A stretch of DNA of 38,393 bases from the NCBI GenBank assembly GCA_018066225.1, contig JAGHRU010000157.1:1-38393 (forward strand), given 5' to 3'. Made by a program: the position numbers and the translations under genes. This document shows positions 14,396 to 22,715 of this stretch, piece by piece (position 1 is the stretch's first letter; the number at the start of each line of letters is the position of its first letter). The DNA is from Candidatus Equimonas enterica (lineage in GTDB: Bacteria > Bacteroidota > Bacteroidia > Bacteroidales > Bacteroidaceae). The notes below the pieces were generated by a model. It saw only the letters and a list, made by a program, of their open reading frames with translations, was not told the DNA's origin and did not search any database.

Positions 14396-15724
14396 ATGAG
14401 ATTGACATATTTGACCACAGGTAACGCGCGCACCCGTAGAGCCAAGCAAAACATCCTGGCTATGCTGGGGCTAAAAGGCGCGAGCATCGCTTGCCATCTC
14501 GTGATGGTGCCGCTTGTGTTGCACTATGTCAATGCCGACATCTACGGGATATGGCTGACGCTGAGTTCCATGGTGGCATGGATTAGTTTTCTGGACATCG
14601 GCATCAACAATGGGCTGAAAAACAAACTGGCCGAGGCACTGGCCCACGACGACACGGCGTTGGCCAAGCAATACGTCAGTACGACCTATGCGCTGCTCTC
14701 CCTGATATTCATGCCCGCGCTGGTCATCCTGCTGATGGTCACCCCACTTGTGCATTGGCACGAAGTGCTCAATGTGCCGGCAGCCTCTGCCGACGGTCTG
14801 AGTATTGCGGTCGCCATCATCATCGCTTACTTCTGCATCAACTTCATCCTCTCTACGATCAACGTGGTGCTGATGGCGGTGCAACGGCCCGCCTATTCGT
14901 CGTGTCTGAACTTGTGTCAGCAGTTGCTCTCGTTGGCCATCATCGCCTTGTTTACCTTCATGACCAAGGGCAATCTGGTGCTGCTGTGCATAGGGCTGTG
15001 CGTGGCGCCCATAGTCGACGTGTCGCTGTTCAACATCTTCTTTTTCGGCCGCCGCTATCGGCAGATAGCCCCTTCGCTCGGCAGCGTCCGTTTCAGCCTT
15101 GCTCCTGCGTTGCTCCGGCTCGGTGTCAGGTTCTTCATCATCCAGATAGCGGGCATCGTGCAGTATCAGATGGTGAACTTCCTCATCATACGCCACTACG
15201 GCTCTGCGGAAGTCACGGCCTACAACATAGCCTTCAAATACTTCAACGTGCTCTACATGGTGTGGGGCATACTGGTCACGCCCATTTGGGCCGCCGTGAC
15301 AGATGCTGTGACCAGAGGTGAAATTAGTTGGATTGTCACGACTGTGAAGCACTATCAGCGGCTCTTCTGCCTCTTCGTCGTGGGCGACATCGTCTTGCTG
15401 CTGCTCTCGCCCGTGGCCTACGACTGGTGGGTGGGCTCCGCCGTTGAGGTGTCTTTCTCCATCTCCTTGTGGGTCATGATATTCCACATCACCATGATGT
15501 TTGGCATGGTCTATGTCAATGTGCTCAATGGCCTTGGCCTGCTCAATGTGCAGACCATTGCTTGTCTGTGTTCGCCTGTGCTGTTTCTCGCGCTGTGTAC
15601 CCTCCTGCGCCGCTACGGCATGGGCGTAGAGTCTATCATCATCGCGTCGGTAGCCGCCAACTTCAATGGCTTGATATTGGCACCGATACAATACCATCTT
15701 TATGTCAAGAGTGCAACCAGATAA
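14396..15724 (+). CDS. Wzx-like polysaccharide flippase (MOP superfamily)
   Basis: The start is the ATG at 14396 (MRLTYLTTGNARTRRAKQN); open frame upstream overlaps the promoter. The 442-residue protein is hydrophobic, with about twelve predicted membrane helices and the family's N-terminal part: a basic amphipathic lead (ARTRRAKQNI), then GLKGASIACHLVMVPLVLHYV and YGIWLTLSSMVAWISFLDIG. Family role: moves undecaprenyl-diphosphate-linked repeat units from the cytoplasmic to the periplasmic face of the inner membrane. It is the first gene of a unit with a polymerase-like gene (1 nt gap) and a GT4 enzyme. The initiating transferase that would make its substrate is encoded on the opposite strand (18194-19603). 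The substrate is unknown. Confidence 0.85.
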   Translation: MRLTYLTTGNARTRRAKQNILAMLGLKGASIACHLVMVPLVLHYVNADIYGIWLTLSSMVAWISFLDIGINNGLKNKLAEALAHDDTALAKQYVSTTYALLSLIFMPALVILLMVTPLVHWHEVLNVPAASADGLSIAVAIIIAYFCINFILSTINVVLMAVQRPAYSSCLNLCQQLLSLAIIALFTFMTKGNLVLLCIGLCVAPIVDVSLFNIFFFGRRYRQIAPSLGSVRFSLAPALLRLGVRFFIIQIAGIVQYQMVNFLIIRHYGSAEVTAYNIAFKYFNVLYMVWGILVTPIWAAVTDAVTRGEISWIVTTVKHYQRLFCLFVVGDIVLLLLSPVAYDWWVGSAVEVSFSISLWVMIFHITMMFGMVYVNVLNGLGLLNVQTIACLCSPVLFLALCTLLRRYGMGVESIIIASVAANFNGLILAPIQYHLYVKSATR

Positions 15725-15725
15725 T

Positions 15726-16913
15726 ATGCGAAGGTATGTTTGTACCATCTATTGGCTGATAGGAGTGTTATTCTTCGTCGAACCATTCTTATCAGCCTTT
15801 ACGGCCAACAAATATATTATCCACGGACTGGAGATTGTGATATTGATGCAGCTTTTCGTTTGTTGCTGGCATGTTTTCTCGCACAAGGCTGATGTGCATT
15901 ACGGTAAGGTCGCCCAAGTGCTTTGGTGTGCGCTGGCAGCGGTGAGCATCGGCATCATCGTGCGTGGTGATTATGGCGGCGGTTTGTTGAAGTTCCTGCT
16001 GAAGTTTAAGTACGGCTATGGCTTGATGGTCTATCTGCTGCCTGCTGTCATCTTGCCTTTGCCCAATCTGAAATACTTTGATGCCATCCTCTCTGTCCTC
16101 TTCAAGCTGCAATTGCTGGTCATTCCGCTATGGATGATTGATTTCAGCCCTGACGGATTGGTGCGCGAGGTCTTCTACGGCGAGCGGATAGGCGTCTATC
16201 TGCCTGTTATCTCGGCTTTCCTGTTAGGTTTCCTGCGTTTGCTTTCGCCTTCTCGGCGCATCGTCACCTTCTGCATATACCTCATCTATCTGCTGCTGAT
16301 GGTACTCAATGCGCGCCGCAACATGGTATTGTCATTGGGCCTATACGGACTCGTTGCCATCATCGTCAATGTTCTGTTTTCGGGCAACAAGAAGGCTACG
16401 CTCATCATGCTGGTGGCGTTGCTGTTTTCTGCCGTAACCATAGTTGCCAACTTCGAGCGGCTTTCCACTAGCATCCTCTCTAATCTTATGGACAAAGGCA
16501 TGGAAGATACGCGTAGCGGCGTAGAGATGATTTTCCTCTACGACTTCTCCAATTCACCAGCCACGGACATCGCCTTTGGCCGCGGCATAGACGGCACATA
16601 CTATCAGGAGATGGTGGACAAAGACACAGAGGAAGTGACTTACGACCGCGAAGGTATCGAGACGGGCTATCTGCACATGGTGCTCAAAGGCGGTGTAGTC
16701 TATGCCGTACTTCTCATCGCCATGATGATGACCGCCATCGTCACCGGCTGTCGCATGCGCAGGCGGTATCTGGCCTATCTGTCCTTGGTGATGGTCATCT
16801 TCCTCGTCGATAGTTACACCTCCAATCCTATTTGTACGTTTTCCATCCGTACAGTCATCTTCTGGCTGAGCCTGTCTCTCTTGCTGCAACAAGTGCCCAA
16901 GCAAGCCAACTAA
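15726..16913 (+). CDS. Wzy-like O-antigen/polysaccharide polymerase
   Basis: 395 residues from the ATG at 15726, one base after the flippase stop (TAATATG); an ATG at 15702 overlapping the flippase is possible but adds a hydrophilic lead. Ten or more hydrophobic segments alternate with short basic loops. RRNMVLSLGLYGLVAIIVNV and a larger periplasmic-type loop (about 250-310; DTRSGVEMIFLYDF, GRGIDGTYYQEM, DREGIETGYLHMVLKGG) match the layout of Wzy/O-antigen ligase proteins, which polymerise flipped repeat units. Wzy proteins share little sequence, so the call depends on topology and on lying between a flippase and a glycosyltransferase. It could alternatively be a ligase. Confidence 0.7.
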   Translation: MRRYVCTIYWLIGVLFFVEPFLSAFTANKYIIHGLEIVILMQLFVCCWHVFSHKADVHYGKVAQVLWCALAAVSIGIIVRGDYGGGLLKFLLKFKYGYGLMVYLLPAVILPLPNLKYFDAILSVLFKLQLLVIPLWMIDFSPDGLVREVFYGERIGVYLPVISAFLLGFLRLLSPSRRIVTFCIYLIYLLLMVLNARRNMVLSLGLYGLVAIIVNVLFSGNKKATLIMLVALLFSAVTIVANFERLSTSILSNLMDKGMEDTRSGVEMIFLYDFSNSPATDIAFGRGIDGTYYQEMVDKDTEEVTYDREGIETGYLHMVLKGGVVYAVLLIAMMMTAIVTGCRMRRRYLAYLSLVMVIFLVDSYTSNPICTFSIRTVIFWLSLSLLLQQVPKQAN

Positions 16914-16931
16914 TGCCCTCGTCGTTTGACC

Positions 16932-18089
16932 ATGACCGTATATTTCGATTACCAATGTTTCCAGCAAAAGGTTGGCGGTGTGTCAAGATGCTTCTGCGAA
17001 CTCATCAAGCACATGCCCGCCGACATAGCGTGCAAGATACTTGTCAAGGCATCCGAGAACTTGTACTTGCGGGACCCGCAGTTGTTGCCCGACCTGCCGA
17101 GCCCGCGACTGACATACGACAACTATGCGGGGGCGATAAGTTTCAAGGGACGTCGCCGCCTCTTCACCTGGCTCGACCGCAATGTCCCGTTTTTTCCTTC
17201 TTTCACGTCCATCAACAGGCGATATGCGAAGGCTGCGCTCGCTGCGGGCGACTTCGACATCTGCCATGTGACGATGCAGGAAGAGACCTGTCTGTTGGAC
17301 TACCTCGCAGGCAAGCCTTTCGTCTTCACCGTGCACGACATGATATGGGAATTGTTCCCCACGCCTTTACGGCAGAAGTGGAGCAGGCAGAAGCGACTGT
17401 TCTGCCAAAAGGCCGCCCATATCGTCGCAGTGTCGGGGCACACGAAGCATGATCTCATGAGACTGTGGCAGATACCGGAAGAGAATATAACGGTGATTTA
17501 TCACGGCGCACCAGATATGAGTGACCATACCTACACCGACATTGTCGGACAACCCTATTTCTTGTTTGTCGGTCGGCGAGAGGGTTACAAAAATTTCGAG
17601 CAGACGTTGTACGCCTTCGCCCATTTCCATCAGCACCATCCCGAGGTGAAGTTGCTGTGTACGGGAAGTCCCTTCACGCCAAGAGAGCAGCGCATGATTG
17701 ATGCGCTACATCTGACGGACAAGGTGCGGTGCCGCTATGTGTCGGATGAGGACTTATACAATTTATACCACTATGCCATTGCTTTCATCTTCCCGTCAAT
17801 CTACGAAGGCTTTGGCATACCGATACTCGAAGCCTTTGCCAATGGCTGTCCTGTGCTGCTCAATGACACGAGTTGCTTCCCCGAGATAGGTGGTGACGCC
17901 GCCGTGTACTTCCATGCCGACTTGCAAGGTGACTCTGATTTGAGTGAGAAGATGGCGTACATCTATTCCCTGCCTGCTGACCAAAGGAGGCGGATAGTCG
18001 ATAGAGGCAGGCAGCGGGCAGAGCAGTTCACTTGGCACGCCGCCGCGCAACGCTTGGCAGAAGTGTATCGTAAGGTCGTGGGCAGATAG
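16932..18089 (+). CDS. Glycosyltransferase family 4
   Basis: 385 residues from the ATG at 16932 (MTVYFDYQCFQQKVGGVSR, with the GGVSR donor-loop motif); an in-frame TTG two codons upstream is less likely. The C-terminal Rossmann half has FVGRREGYKNFEQTLYAFA (about 208-226), an R/K-containing nucleotide-sugar box, and the signature FPSIYEGFGIPILEAFANGC (about 287-306) with the E-x7-E pair of GT4 retaining enzymes, then FPEIGGDAAVYF. Similar proteins are mannosyltransferases of O-antigen clusters, but the donor cannot be proved here. It starts 18 nt after the polymerase stop. Its own stop codon (GGC AGA TAG) lies inside a repeat hairpin (GGGCAGATAG at 18080-18089). Confidence 0.9.
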   Translation: MTVYFDYQCFQQKVGGVSRCFCELIKHMPADIACKILVKASENLYLRDPQLLPDLPSPRLTYDNYAGAISFKGRRRLFTWLDRNVPFFPSFTSINRRYAKAALAAGDFDICHVTMQEETCLLDYLAGKPFVFTVHDMIWELFPTPLRQKWSRQKRLFCQKAAHIVAVSGHTKHDLMRLWQIPEENITVIYHGAPDMSDHTYTDIVGQPYFLFVGRREGYKNFEQTLYAFAHFHQHHPEVKLLCTGSPFTPREQRMIDALHLTDKVRCRYVSDEDLYNLYHYAIAFIFPSIYEGFGIPILEAFANGCPVLLNDTSCFPEIGGDAAVYFHADLQGDSDLSEKMAYIYSLPADQRRRIVDRGRQRAEQFTWHAAAQRLAEVYRKVVGR

Positions 18090-18157
18090 GAAAAACTATC
18101 TGCCCTTGTTGTTAAAACGGTCTGCGCAGACCGGTTTTACTATCTGCGCAAATCGTG
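18080..18157. repeat. Copy 3 of the dispersed repeat; bidirectional terminator between convergent glycan operons
   Basis: GGGCAGATAG (18080-18089) pairs with CTATCTGCCC (18096-18105). Next comes the perfect 14-bp palindrome GGTCTGCGCAGACC (18119-18132), flanked by AAAAC and GGTTTT, then TCTGCGCAAATCGTG (18143-18157), which is the exact inverse of 1859-1873. T- and A-runs on either side allow termination in both directions. Confidence 0.7.
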
Positions 18158-18193
18158 AAAAGGCGCACGACTTGGGGCGAAAAGGGACGTAGG

Positions 18194-19603
18194 CTAATAC
18201 GCGCCTTCTTCGCCCTTGAACGCGCCCACGATGGTCTTGAAGATGATAAAAACGTCGAGCGAGAGACTCCAATGCTCGATGTACCAGATGTCGCGCTCTA
18301 CGCGGCCCTCCATCTGCCAGAGTTCGGAGGTCTCGCCGCGATAGCCCGTGACTTGCGCGTAGCCCGTGATGCCGGGCTTGACGAAGTGGCGCACCATGTA
18401 CGAGCCGATGATGTGGGCGTACTGCTCGGTGTGGCGCAGCATGTGAGGACGCGGGCCGACGACCGACATCTCGCCGCGCAACACGTTGATAAACTGCGGC
18501 AACTCGTCGATGCTCGTGCGGCGCATCAGTTCGCCCACACGCGTCTTGCGCGGGTCATCGCGGGTGGCCTGGCGCGTGTCGGACTCGGCATTGAGGCGCA
18601 TCGAACGGAACTTGTAGCACCAGAACGCTTTACCACCAAGGCCGCTGCGCTGCTGCTTGAAGAACACAGGACCCGGGCTCGTCAGCTTGATCCACAGGCC
18701 AAAGACGACGTAAAACCACGGGAAGACAAGCACCAGGACAGCGAGCGAGAAGCAGATGTCGAAGGCGCGTTTGAGCGCACGGTTGATGATGGACTCCAAA
18801 GGCTCATTGTGGACAGAGAAGACCGGTGTGCCGGCCATCATCTCAAACGCCATCGTGTGCTTCACATCGATGACGGAGGCCGGGATGCCGCAGAAGCGGA
18901 TGAGGTGCGCCTCGCAGTACGAGAGGATGGCGTGGCGCGCGCTGCTCTCTTGGTCGGAGAGCGTGCAATAGACATAATCCACACGCCGCTGGCCGCTGGC
19001 CATATAGGCGGGGAACTGCGCCGCTGTGCCCAGATAATCTACGCCGAGCGACGCAGCCAGTGGTGCTGGCGCATCGGCGAAGTAGCCCTGCACCTTGTAG
19101 CCCGTAGTAGGGTCGTCCACCATACGGCGAAAGAGGTCCTCGACGATGCTGATGTCGCCTACGAAGACGGCGAAGTTGGTGTTGCGGCCTTTGCTGCGGT
19201 AGCGTTTGAGTGCCCAGCGCGTGAGATAGCGGAAGAGCAACACGACGACGAAAGACCCGCCAAAGAGCGGCACCATAAAGCGCCATGTGAAGAGCGGCCA
19301 GCGAAACACCCACAGCACCGTGAGCGTCAGCAGAACAAACGAAAGGAAGGTCGTGAAGTGCTTTTTCAGGATGACATCACCTGTGGTGAAGCGTTGATGC
19401 ACCACGACACCCGTGTAGAGTTGGCATACGCCGTAACACAGCGCGATAAGCACCAGCAGACGCTTGAAGTGCGGCGGGAAATTGCCCGATTCGCGCCAAT
19501 AGAGGACGTAGATGCCTGCCATCATCAGCATAATGAGGGTAGCCTCTGAGATGAGTACGCCGAGGCGCACCAGTCTGTCGCTCGAATTCTGGGTATGTAT
19601 CAT
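18194..19603 (-). CDS. Polyprenyl-phosphate sugar-1-phosphate transferase (WcaJ/PglC-type initiating enzyme)
   Basis: 469 residues. The N-terminal half has four or five membrane helices and a soluble CoA-binding-like segment (about 135-260). The C-terminal half is the bacterial sugar transferase domain: KRAFDICFSLAVLVLVFPWF (membrane re-entrant helix, about 285), TSPGPVFFKQQRSGLGGKAF, YKFRSMR, RTSIDELPQFINVLRGEMS, VVGPRPH and VKPGITGYAQVTGYRG. This domain transfers hexose-1-phosphate from a UDP-sugar to undecaprenyl phosphate, the first step of surface-polysaccharide synthesis. It is the last gene of the leftward run, 33 nt after the NTP_transf_5 gene, and converges with the flippase/polymerase unit. 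UDP-glucose or UDP-galactose is the usual donor for this long form; not provable here. Confidence 0.92.
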   Translation of the reverse strand: MIHTQNSSDRLVRLGVLISEATLIMLMMAGIYVLYWRESGNFPPHFKRLLVLIALCYGVCQLYTGVVVHQRFTTGDVILKKHFTTFLSFVLLTLTVLWVFRWPLFTWRFMVPLFGGSFVVVLLFRYLTRWALKRYRSKGRNTNFAVFVGDISIVEDLFRRMVDDPTTGYKVQGYFADAPAPLAASLGVDYLGTAAQFPAYMASGQRRVDYVYCTLSDQESSARHAILSYCEAHLIRFCGIPASVIDVKHTMAFEMMAGTPVFSVHNEPLESIINRALKRAFDICFSLAVLVLVFPWFYVVFGLWIKLTSPGPVFFKQQRSGLGGKAFWCYKFRSMRLNAESDTRQATRDDPRKTRVGELMRRTSIDELPQFINVLRGEMSVVGPRPHMLRHTEQYAHIIGSYMVRHFVKPGITGYAQVTGYRGETSELWQMEGRVERDIWYIEHWSLSLDVFIIFKTIVGAFKGEEGAY

Positions 19604-19636
19604 AGCAATCTTTTATCTTTGTCATAGGATGGCCGC

Positions 19637-20764
19637 CTATCTCCTGTGGGCGATGCGCCATACGAAGTGCCAGAGTTTCCACAGCGGTGCCCAGAGGACT
19701 TCGCTGGGATAGTAGCGTACGAAGCGCAGGTTGCGGCGTACGCGGGTGAAGTATGCGCCTGCTGTGCCGTCGGCGTAGTGCTTGAAGCGCGTGTCGCTAT
19801 GGCCGAAGTTGCCCGAGAGCATCACCTCGGAGAGCAGCATCGCTCCCGACCGCTCCTCGGGCGCGACCAGCATCCGCGACTGCTCAAGCCCGAAGATGTC
19901 GCCGAGCACATACATCAGCGCGCCAGCGAAACGCCGCAGCCCGAGATGGCGGAAGGCGTCGGCGATGGCAGCCGCCTCCTCTGCCGTAGGCTGCCAGCGG
20001 TGGAGCAGGCAGTAGTAGTCGGTGAGTTGGCGCAGACCAACGCCCTCGGAGAAGAAGTGCCGATAGATATGCAGCAGCAGATAGACGGCGTTGAACGACG
20101 GCGTGGGTGCGCAAAATCCAGCGACTGTATGGCCAAACTGCTCAGCGGCCTGCGCCTCAAACCAGCGTTGCAACCAGCGGTTGCGCCCCGGCGCATACAT
20201 CCACGAGGGCGTGAAGTGCACCTCTATGTTGGTGTGGCGCAGCACATGGAAATCCACATGATGATAGACGGGCTCCACATGGGCATCGTAGCGCCGCACA
20301 TAGTCGAGGCAGCGGCGGCAGCGGCGGCGCAGCGAGGCTTCCCGCCCTATGGCGATGTCCTCGGGCCAGAGCCATACGTCGATGTCGCCCGACATACGCA
20401 ATGTGGGGTCGGGATAGAGCAGTGCCACGCCCTGCCCTTTGAGGACGCACGCCTTGTAGCCGGCAGAAAGGAACTTCTGACAGATGCGCTGGCAGGTCTG
20501 TGTGTGGCGCTCGCCAGTCGTCTTCGTGCTGTAAGTCTCCGAGAGCCAAGGCACGAATATCCCCCGGTTGTCGGGACGCAAGGCGTAGGGCAAGCGCGCT
20601 ACGGCGCTAAACACTACGGCAGAGACGGCCTGCTGCTGCGCTGTCTGCCACACCGCTTGCCACTGCTGCTCACTCAGCGGCAGCAGTGCCTCGCAAGGCT
20701 GCTCGCCTGTCACGCCACAGCGCAGCAGGTGCAGAAAGACGGAGTCGGTATTACGGTTGGCCAT
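19637..20764 (-). CDS. NTP_transf_5-type nucleotidyltransferase-fold protein, unknown role
   Basis: 375 residues. The diagnostic block is CVLKGQGVALLYPDP (about 106-120) followed by RMSGDIDVWLWPED (about 123-136), the GDxDxxx metal-binding motif (Asp127, Asp129) of the PF14907 family in the polymerase-beta nucleotidyltransferase superfamily. The later region is helical (YLLLHIYRHFFSEGVGLRQL, then DYYCLLHRW), also usual. No membrane segment. The family occurs in polysaccharide and peptide-natural-product loci, but its chemistry is mostly unassigned. It lies 9 nt after the WecG-family gene and 33 nt before the initiating sugar transferase, so it probably takes part in making or controlling the same glycan. 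Both key aspartates are present, so catalytic activity is plausible. Confidence 0.85.
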   Translation of the reverse strand: MANRNTDSVFLHLLRCGVTGEQPCEALLPLSEQQWQAVWQTAQQQAVSAVVFSAVARLPYALRPDNRGIFVPWLSETYSTKTTGERHTQTCQRICQKFLSAGYKACVLKGQGVALLYPDPTLRMSGDIDVWLWPEDIAIGREASLRRRCRRCLDYVRRYDAHVEPVYHHVDFHVLRHTNIEVHFTPSWMYAPGRNRWLQRWFEAQAAEQFGHTVAGFCAPTPSFNAVYLLLHIYRHFFSEGVGLRQLTDYYCLLHRWQPTAEEAAAIADAFRHLGLRRFAGALMYVLGDIFGLEQSRMLVAPEERSGAMLLSEVMLSGNFGHSDTRFKHYADGTAGAYFTRVRRNLRFVRYYPSEVLWAPLWKLWHFVWRIAHRR

Positions 20765-20773
20765 AGTTGGTCG

Positions 20774-21520
20774 TTATTCTCGTGTGAATTTCTCGCCTAT
20801 GATGTGGCCGATGAACAGCGCGTTGCCCACGAGATAGCGGCGCCACATACGGCGTGGCTCACGCAGCAGTCGGTAGAGCCACTCCAAGCCGTGACGCTGC
20901 CACCACAGCGGTGCGCGCTTCATAGTGCCGGCGTAGAAGTCGAAGACGGCGCCGATGCAGCCACAGTGGCAGTGGATGGAGAGCGACGGCCAGTTGGCGT
21001 GCGCCCATTTCTCTTGCTTTGGCGCGGTCATGCCTATCCAGAGCAGGTCGGGATTGGCGGCGTTGATAGCCGCCACGATGGCCGCGTTCTCCTGCGGGGT
21101 GAAGGTCTTGGTGTATGGTGGCGAGAGTTTCACAACGTCGAGGTCGGGATAGTCACGCGCGGCGCGCTCCTTGATGCGTCCAAGCACCTGCTCCGATGAG
21201 CCGACGAACATCACCTTCTTGCGCGCTGAGGGCGTGGCCGATACCTCGAGGCGCTGCATCTCGCTGACAAACAAGTCCCAGCCTGCGCACCGCTCCGTGG
21301 GCTGCGACTTCGCGCCTATCCATCGGCATGCCTTGACGATGCTGATGCCGTCGGCGATGAGTGCGTCGCAGCGGCAGAGGACTTCGGCGAAGGCGGTGTC
21401 GGCGCGCGCCACATTGTAGCAATGGGCGTTGATGGTGCAGATGAGGCATTTGCCCGGAGGCAAGGCGGCGAGTGCGGCCTTGCTCTGCACGATGGCGAGA
21501 TGGCGTAGTCTGAACTTCAT
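20774..21520 (-). CDS. WecG/TagA/CpsF family glycosyltransferase (GT26)
   Basis: 248 residues. Family boxes in order: ICTINAHCYNVARAD (about 23-37), CDALIADGISIVKACRWIGA (about 50-69), MFVGSSEQVLGRIKERA (about 100-116), NPDLLWIGMTAPKQEKWAH (about 153-171, with the PKQExW motif) and CIGAVFDFYAGTMKRAP (about 185-201). Known members add ManNAc, ManNAcA or glucose to an undecaprenyl-diphosphate-linked sugar as the second step of glycan assembly. That fits the initiating transferase encoded two genes downstream. The start overlaps the previous GT4 stop by 4 nt (ATGA), indicating translational coupling. The actual sugar is unknown. Confidence 0.92.
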   Translation of the reverse strand: MKFRLRHLAIVQSKAALAALPPGKCLICTINAHCYNVARADTAFAEVLCRCDALIADGISIVKACRWIGAKSQPTERCAGWDLFVSEMQRLEVSATPSARKKVMFVGSSEQVLGRIKERAARDYPDLDVVKLSPPYTKTFTPQENAAIVAAINAANPDLLWIGMTAPKQEKWAHANWPSLSIHCHCGCIGAVFDFYAGTMKRAPLWWQRHGLEWLYRLLREPRRMWRRYLVGNALFIGHIIGEKFTRE

Positions 21521-22593
21521 CGGGTGCTGCTAACTTGGTCGTAAATACTTGTGAGACGTGCCACGTATTGATCGGGGCTGAATTGCTGCGCGATGGTCGC
21601 CTGTGCCGCATCGCTGAGTCGGTGCCACAGGCTGCGGTCGGCGTGAAGCCGCGCTATGGCTGCTGCCACGCCGTCGCTCTCGTGCGCCGCCACGAGCAGC
21701 CCATTGCTGCCGTCGGCCACCACCGTGGGCACCGAGCCTACTGGCGTCACTACGGGTACGGCACCGACGCTCATGCTCTCCATGAGGCTCATCGGCAATC
21801 CTTCGAAGTAGGAGGGCAGCACGAAGACATCCAGGCTTTGCAGGAAGGCCGTCTTCTCCCTCCCGCTGACAACGCCAGCGTAGCAGAATTGCGCACCCAG
21901 GGCTTCGGCGAAGGCGGGCACGAACGCGCTGTCCCCTTCTTCGCGTCCTGCCATAAGGAGGCGGAAGGGTATGCCTTGCCCTTGCAGCAGGCGGCAGGCG
22001 GCGAGGAGCTCTGCCATCCCCTTGTCGGCCGTGATGCGTCCGAGGTAGCCTAATGTCAAGGCTTCGCCCGTCGGGGCATGCGGCAGACGGGGGGCCACAT
22101 CTTCGGCCACGGCATTGGGCAGAACATGGATGTGCTGCACGCCATATCGGGCCAGCACTTCCCGTTCCTGCTCCGAGAGCACGATGACGGGCGGCTGCCC
22201 GCGGAAGGCCCACTGCATCAGCCATCGTAGCGGCCAGGGTATGCTCTGGCGGCAGAGGTAATGGCCGCCGTGGATGTGGAGCACCAGGGGATGGCGCATA
22301 CAGCGCGCCACGGCTATAAAGACTGGATCGCGCAGGATGGAGGCGCGTGAGAGCGGGAAGTTGTAGTGCACCACGGCGTCGCGCTCTGTCCGCAGGAGCG
22401 TGCGCCATGCCGTGAGCCGCCTGAGCAGCGCAGGCAATCGCCGCCATCCGCCACGCTCACCATCGGCACGCCCGAGGGTGAAATGCCGAAAATCCACGCC
22501 CTTGCAATGGCGCAGGATAAACTGCGTCACGGCCGACACGCCGCTCACATTGCGTTGCGGGTCAAGCGAGGGTGATACGATGATGACTTTCAT
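21517..22593 (-). CDS. Glycosyltransferase family 4
   Basis: 358 residues starting MKVIIVSPSLDPQRNVSGVS, the N-terminal GT-B strand with the NxSGV donor loop. The C-terminal domain contains LGYLGRITADKGMAELLAAC (about 185-204) and the retaining-enzyme signature LPSYFEGLPMSLMESMSVGA (about 265-284), then PVGSVPTVVADGSNGLLV. These are strong GT4 markers. Cytoplasmic, possibly membrane-associated through the basic N-terminal region (RRLPALLRRLTAWRTLLR). It is coupled to the following WecG gene by a 4-nt overlap. Upstream, an acyltransferase remnant fills the gap to the preceding glycosyltransferase. Donor and linkage unknown. Confidence 0.9.
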   Translation of the reverse strand: MKVIIVSPSLDPQRNVSGVSAVTQFILRHCKGVDFRHFTLGRADGERGGWRRLPALLRRLTAWRTLLRTERDAVVHYNFPLSRASILRDPVFIAVARCMRHPLVLHIHGGHYLCRQSIPWPLRWLMQWAFRGQPPVIVLSEQEREVLARYGVQHIHVLPNAVAEDVAPRLPHAPTGEALTLGYLGRITADKGMAELLAACRLLQGQGIPFRLLMAGREEGDSAFVPAFAEALGAQFCYAGVVSGREKTAFLQSLDVFVLPSYFEGLPMSLMESMSVGAVPVVTPVGSVPTVVADGSNGLLVAAHESDGVAAAIARLHADRSLWHRLSDAAQATIAQQFSPDQYVARLTSIYDQVSSTR

Positions 22594-22611
22594 GAGCGGT
22601 GATGGGGTTTC

Positions 22612-22710
22612 TTATTTACCGAGCCGACGCTCGTGGGCTGCTATCTGCTCGGGGCTGAAGCGCTGGCGCAGCAGGCGTGCCGGCACGCCGCCGATGACGC
22701 TGTATGGCGG
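22612..22710 (-). pseudogene. C-terminal remnant of a hexapeptide-repeat acyltransferase
   Basis: In the gap between two glycosyltransferases the leftward frame encodes PPYSVIGGVPARLL and then RQRFSPEQIAAHERRLGK before a TAA at 22612-22614. 'PPYxVxGGxPAxxLRxRFSxEQIxxHE' is the recognisable C-terminal tail of left-handed beta-helix sugar acyltransferases (CatB/WbbJ-like). The preceding ~150 residues, with all hexapeptide repeats, are missing: the match begins 5 nt after the upstream glycosyltransferase stop codon (TGA at 22716-22718). No start codon or complete domain remains, so this is a deletion scar rather than a working gene. Confidence 0.7.
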
Positions 22711-22715
22711 ACAGG

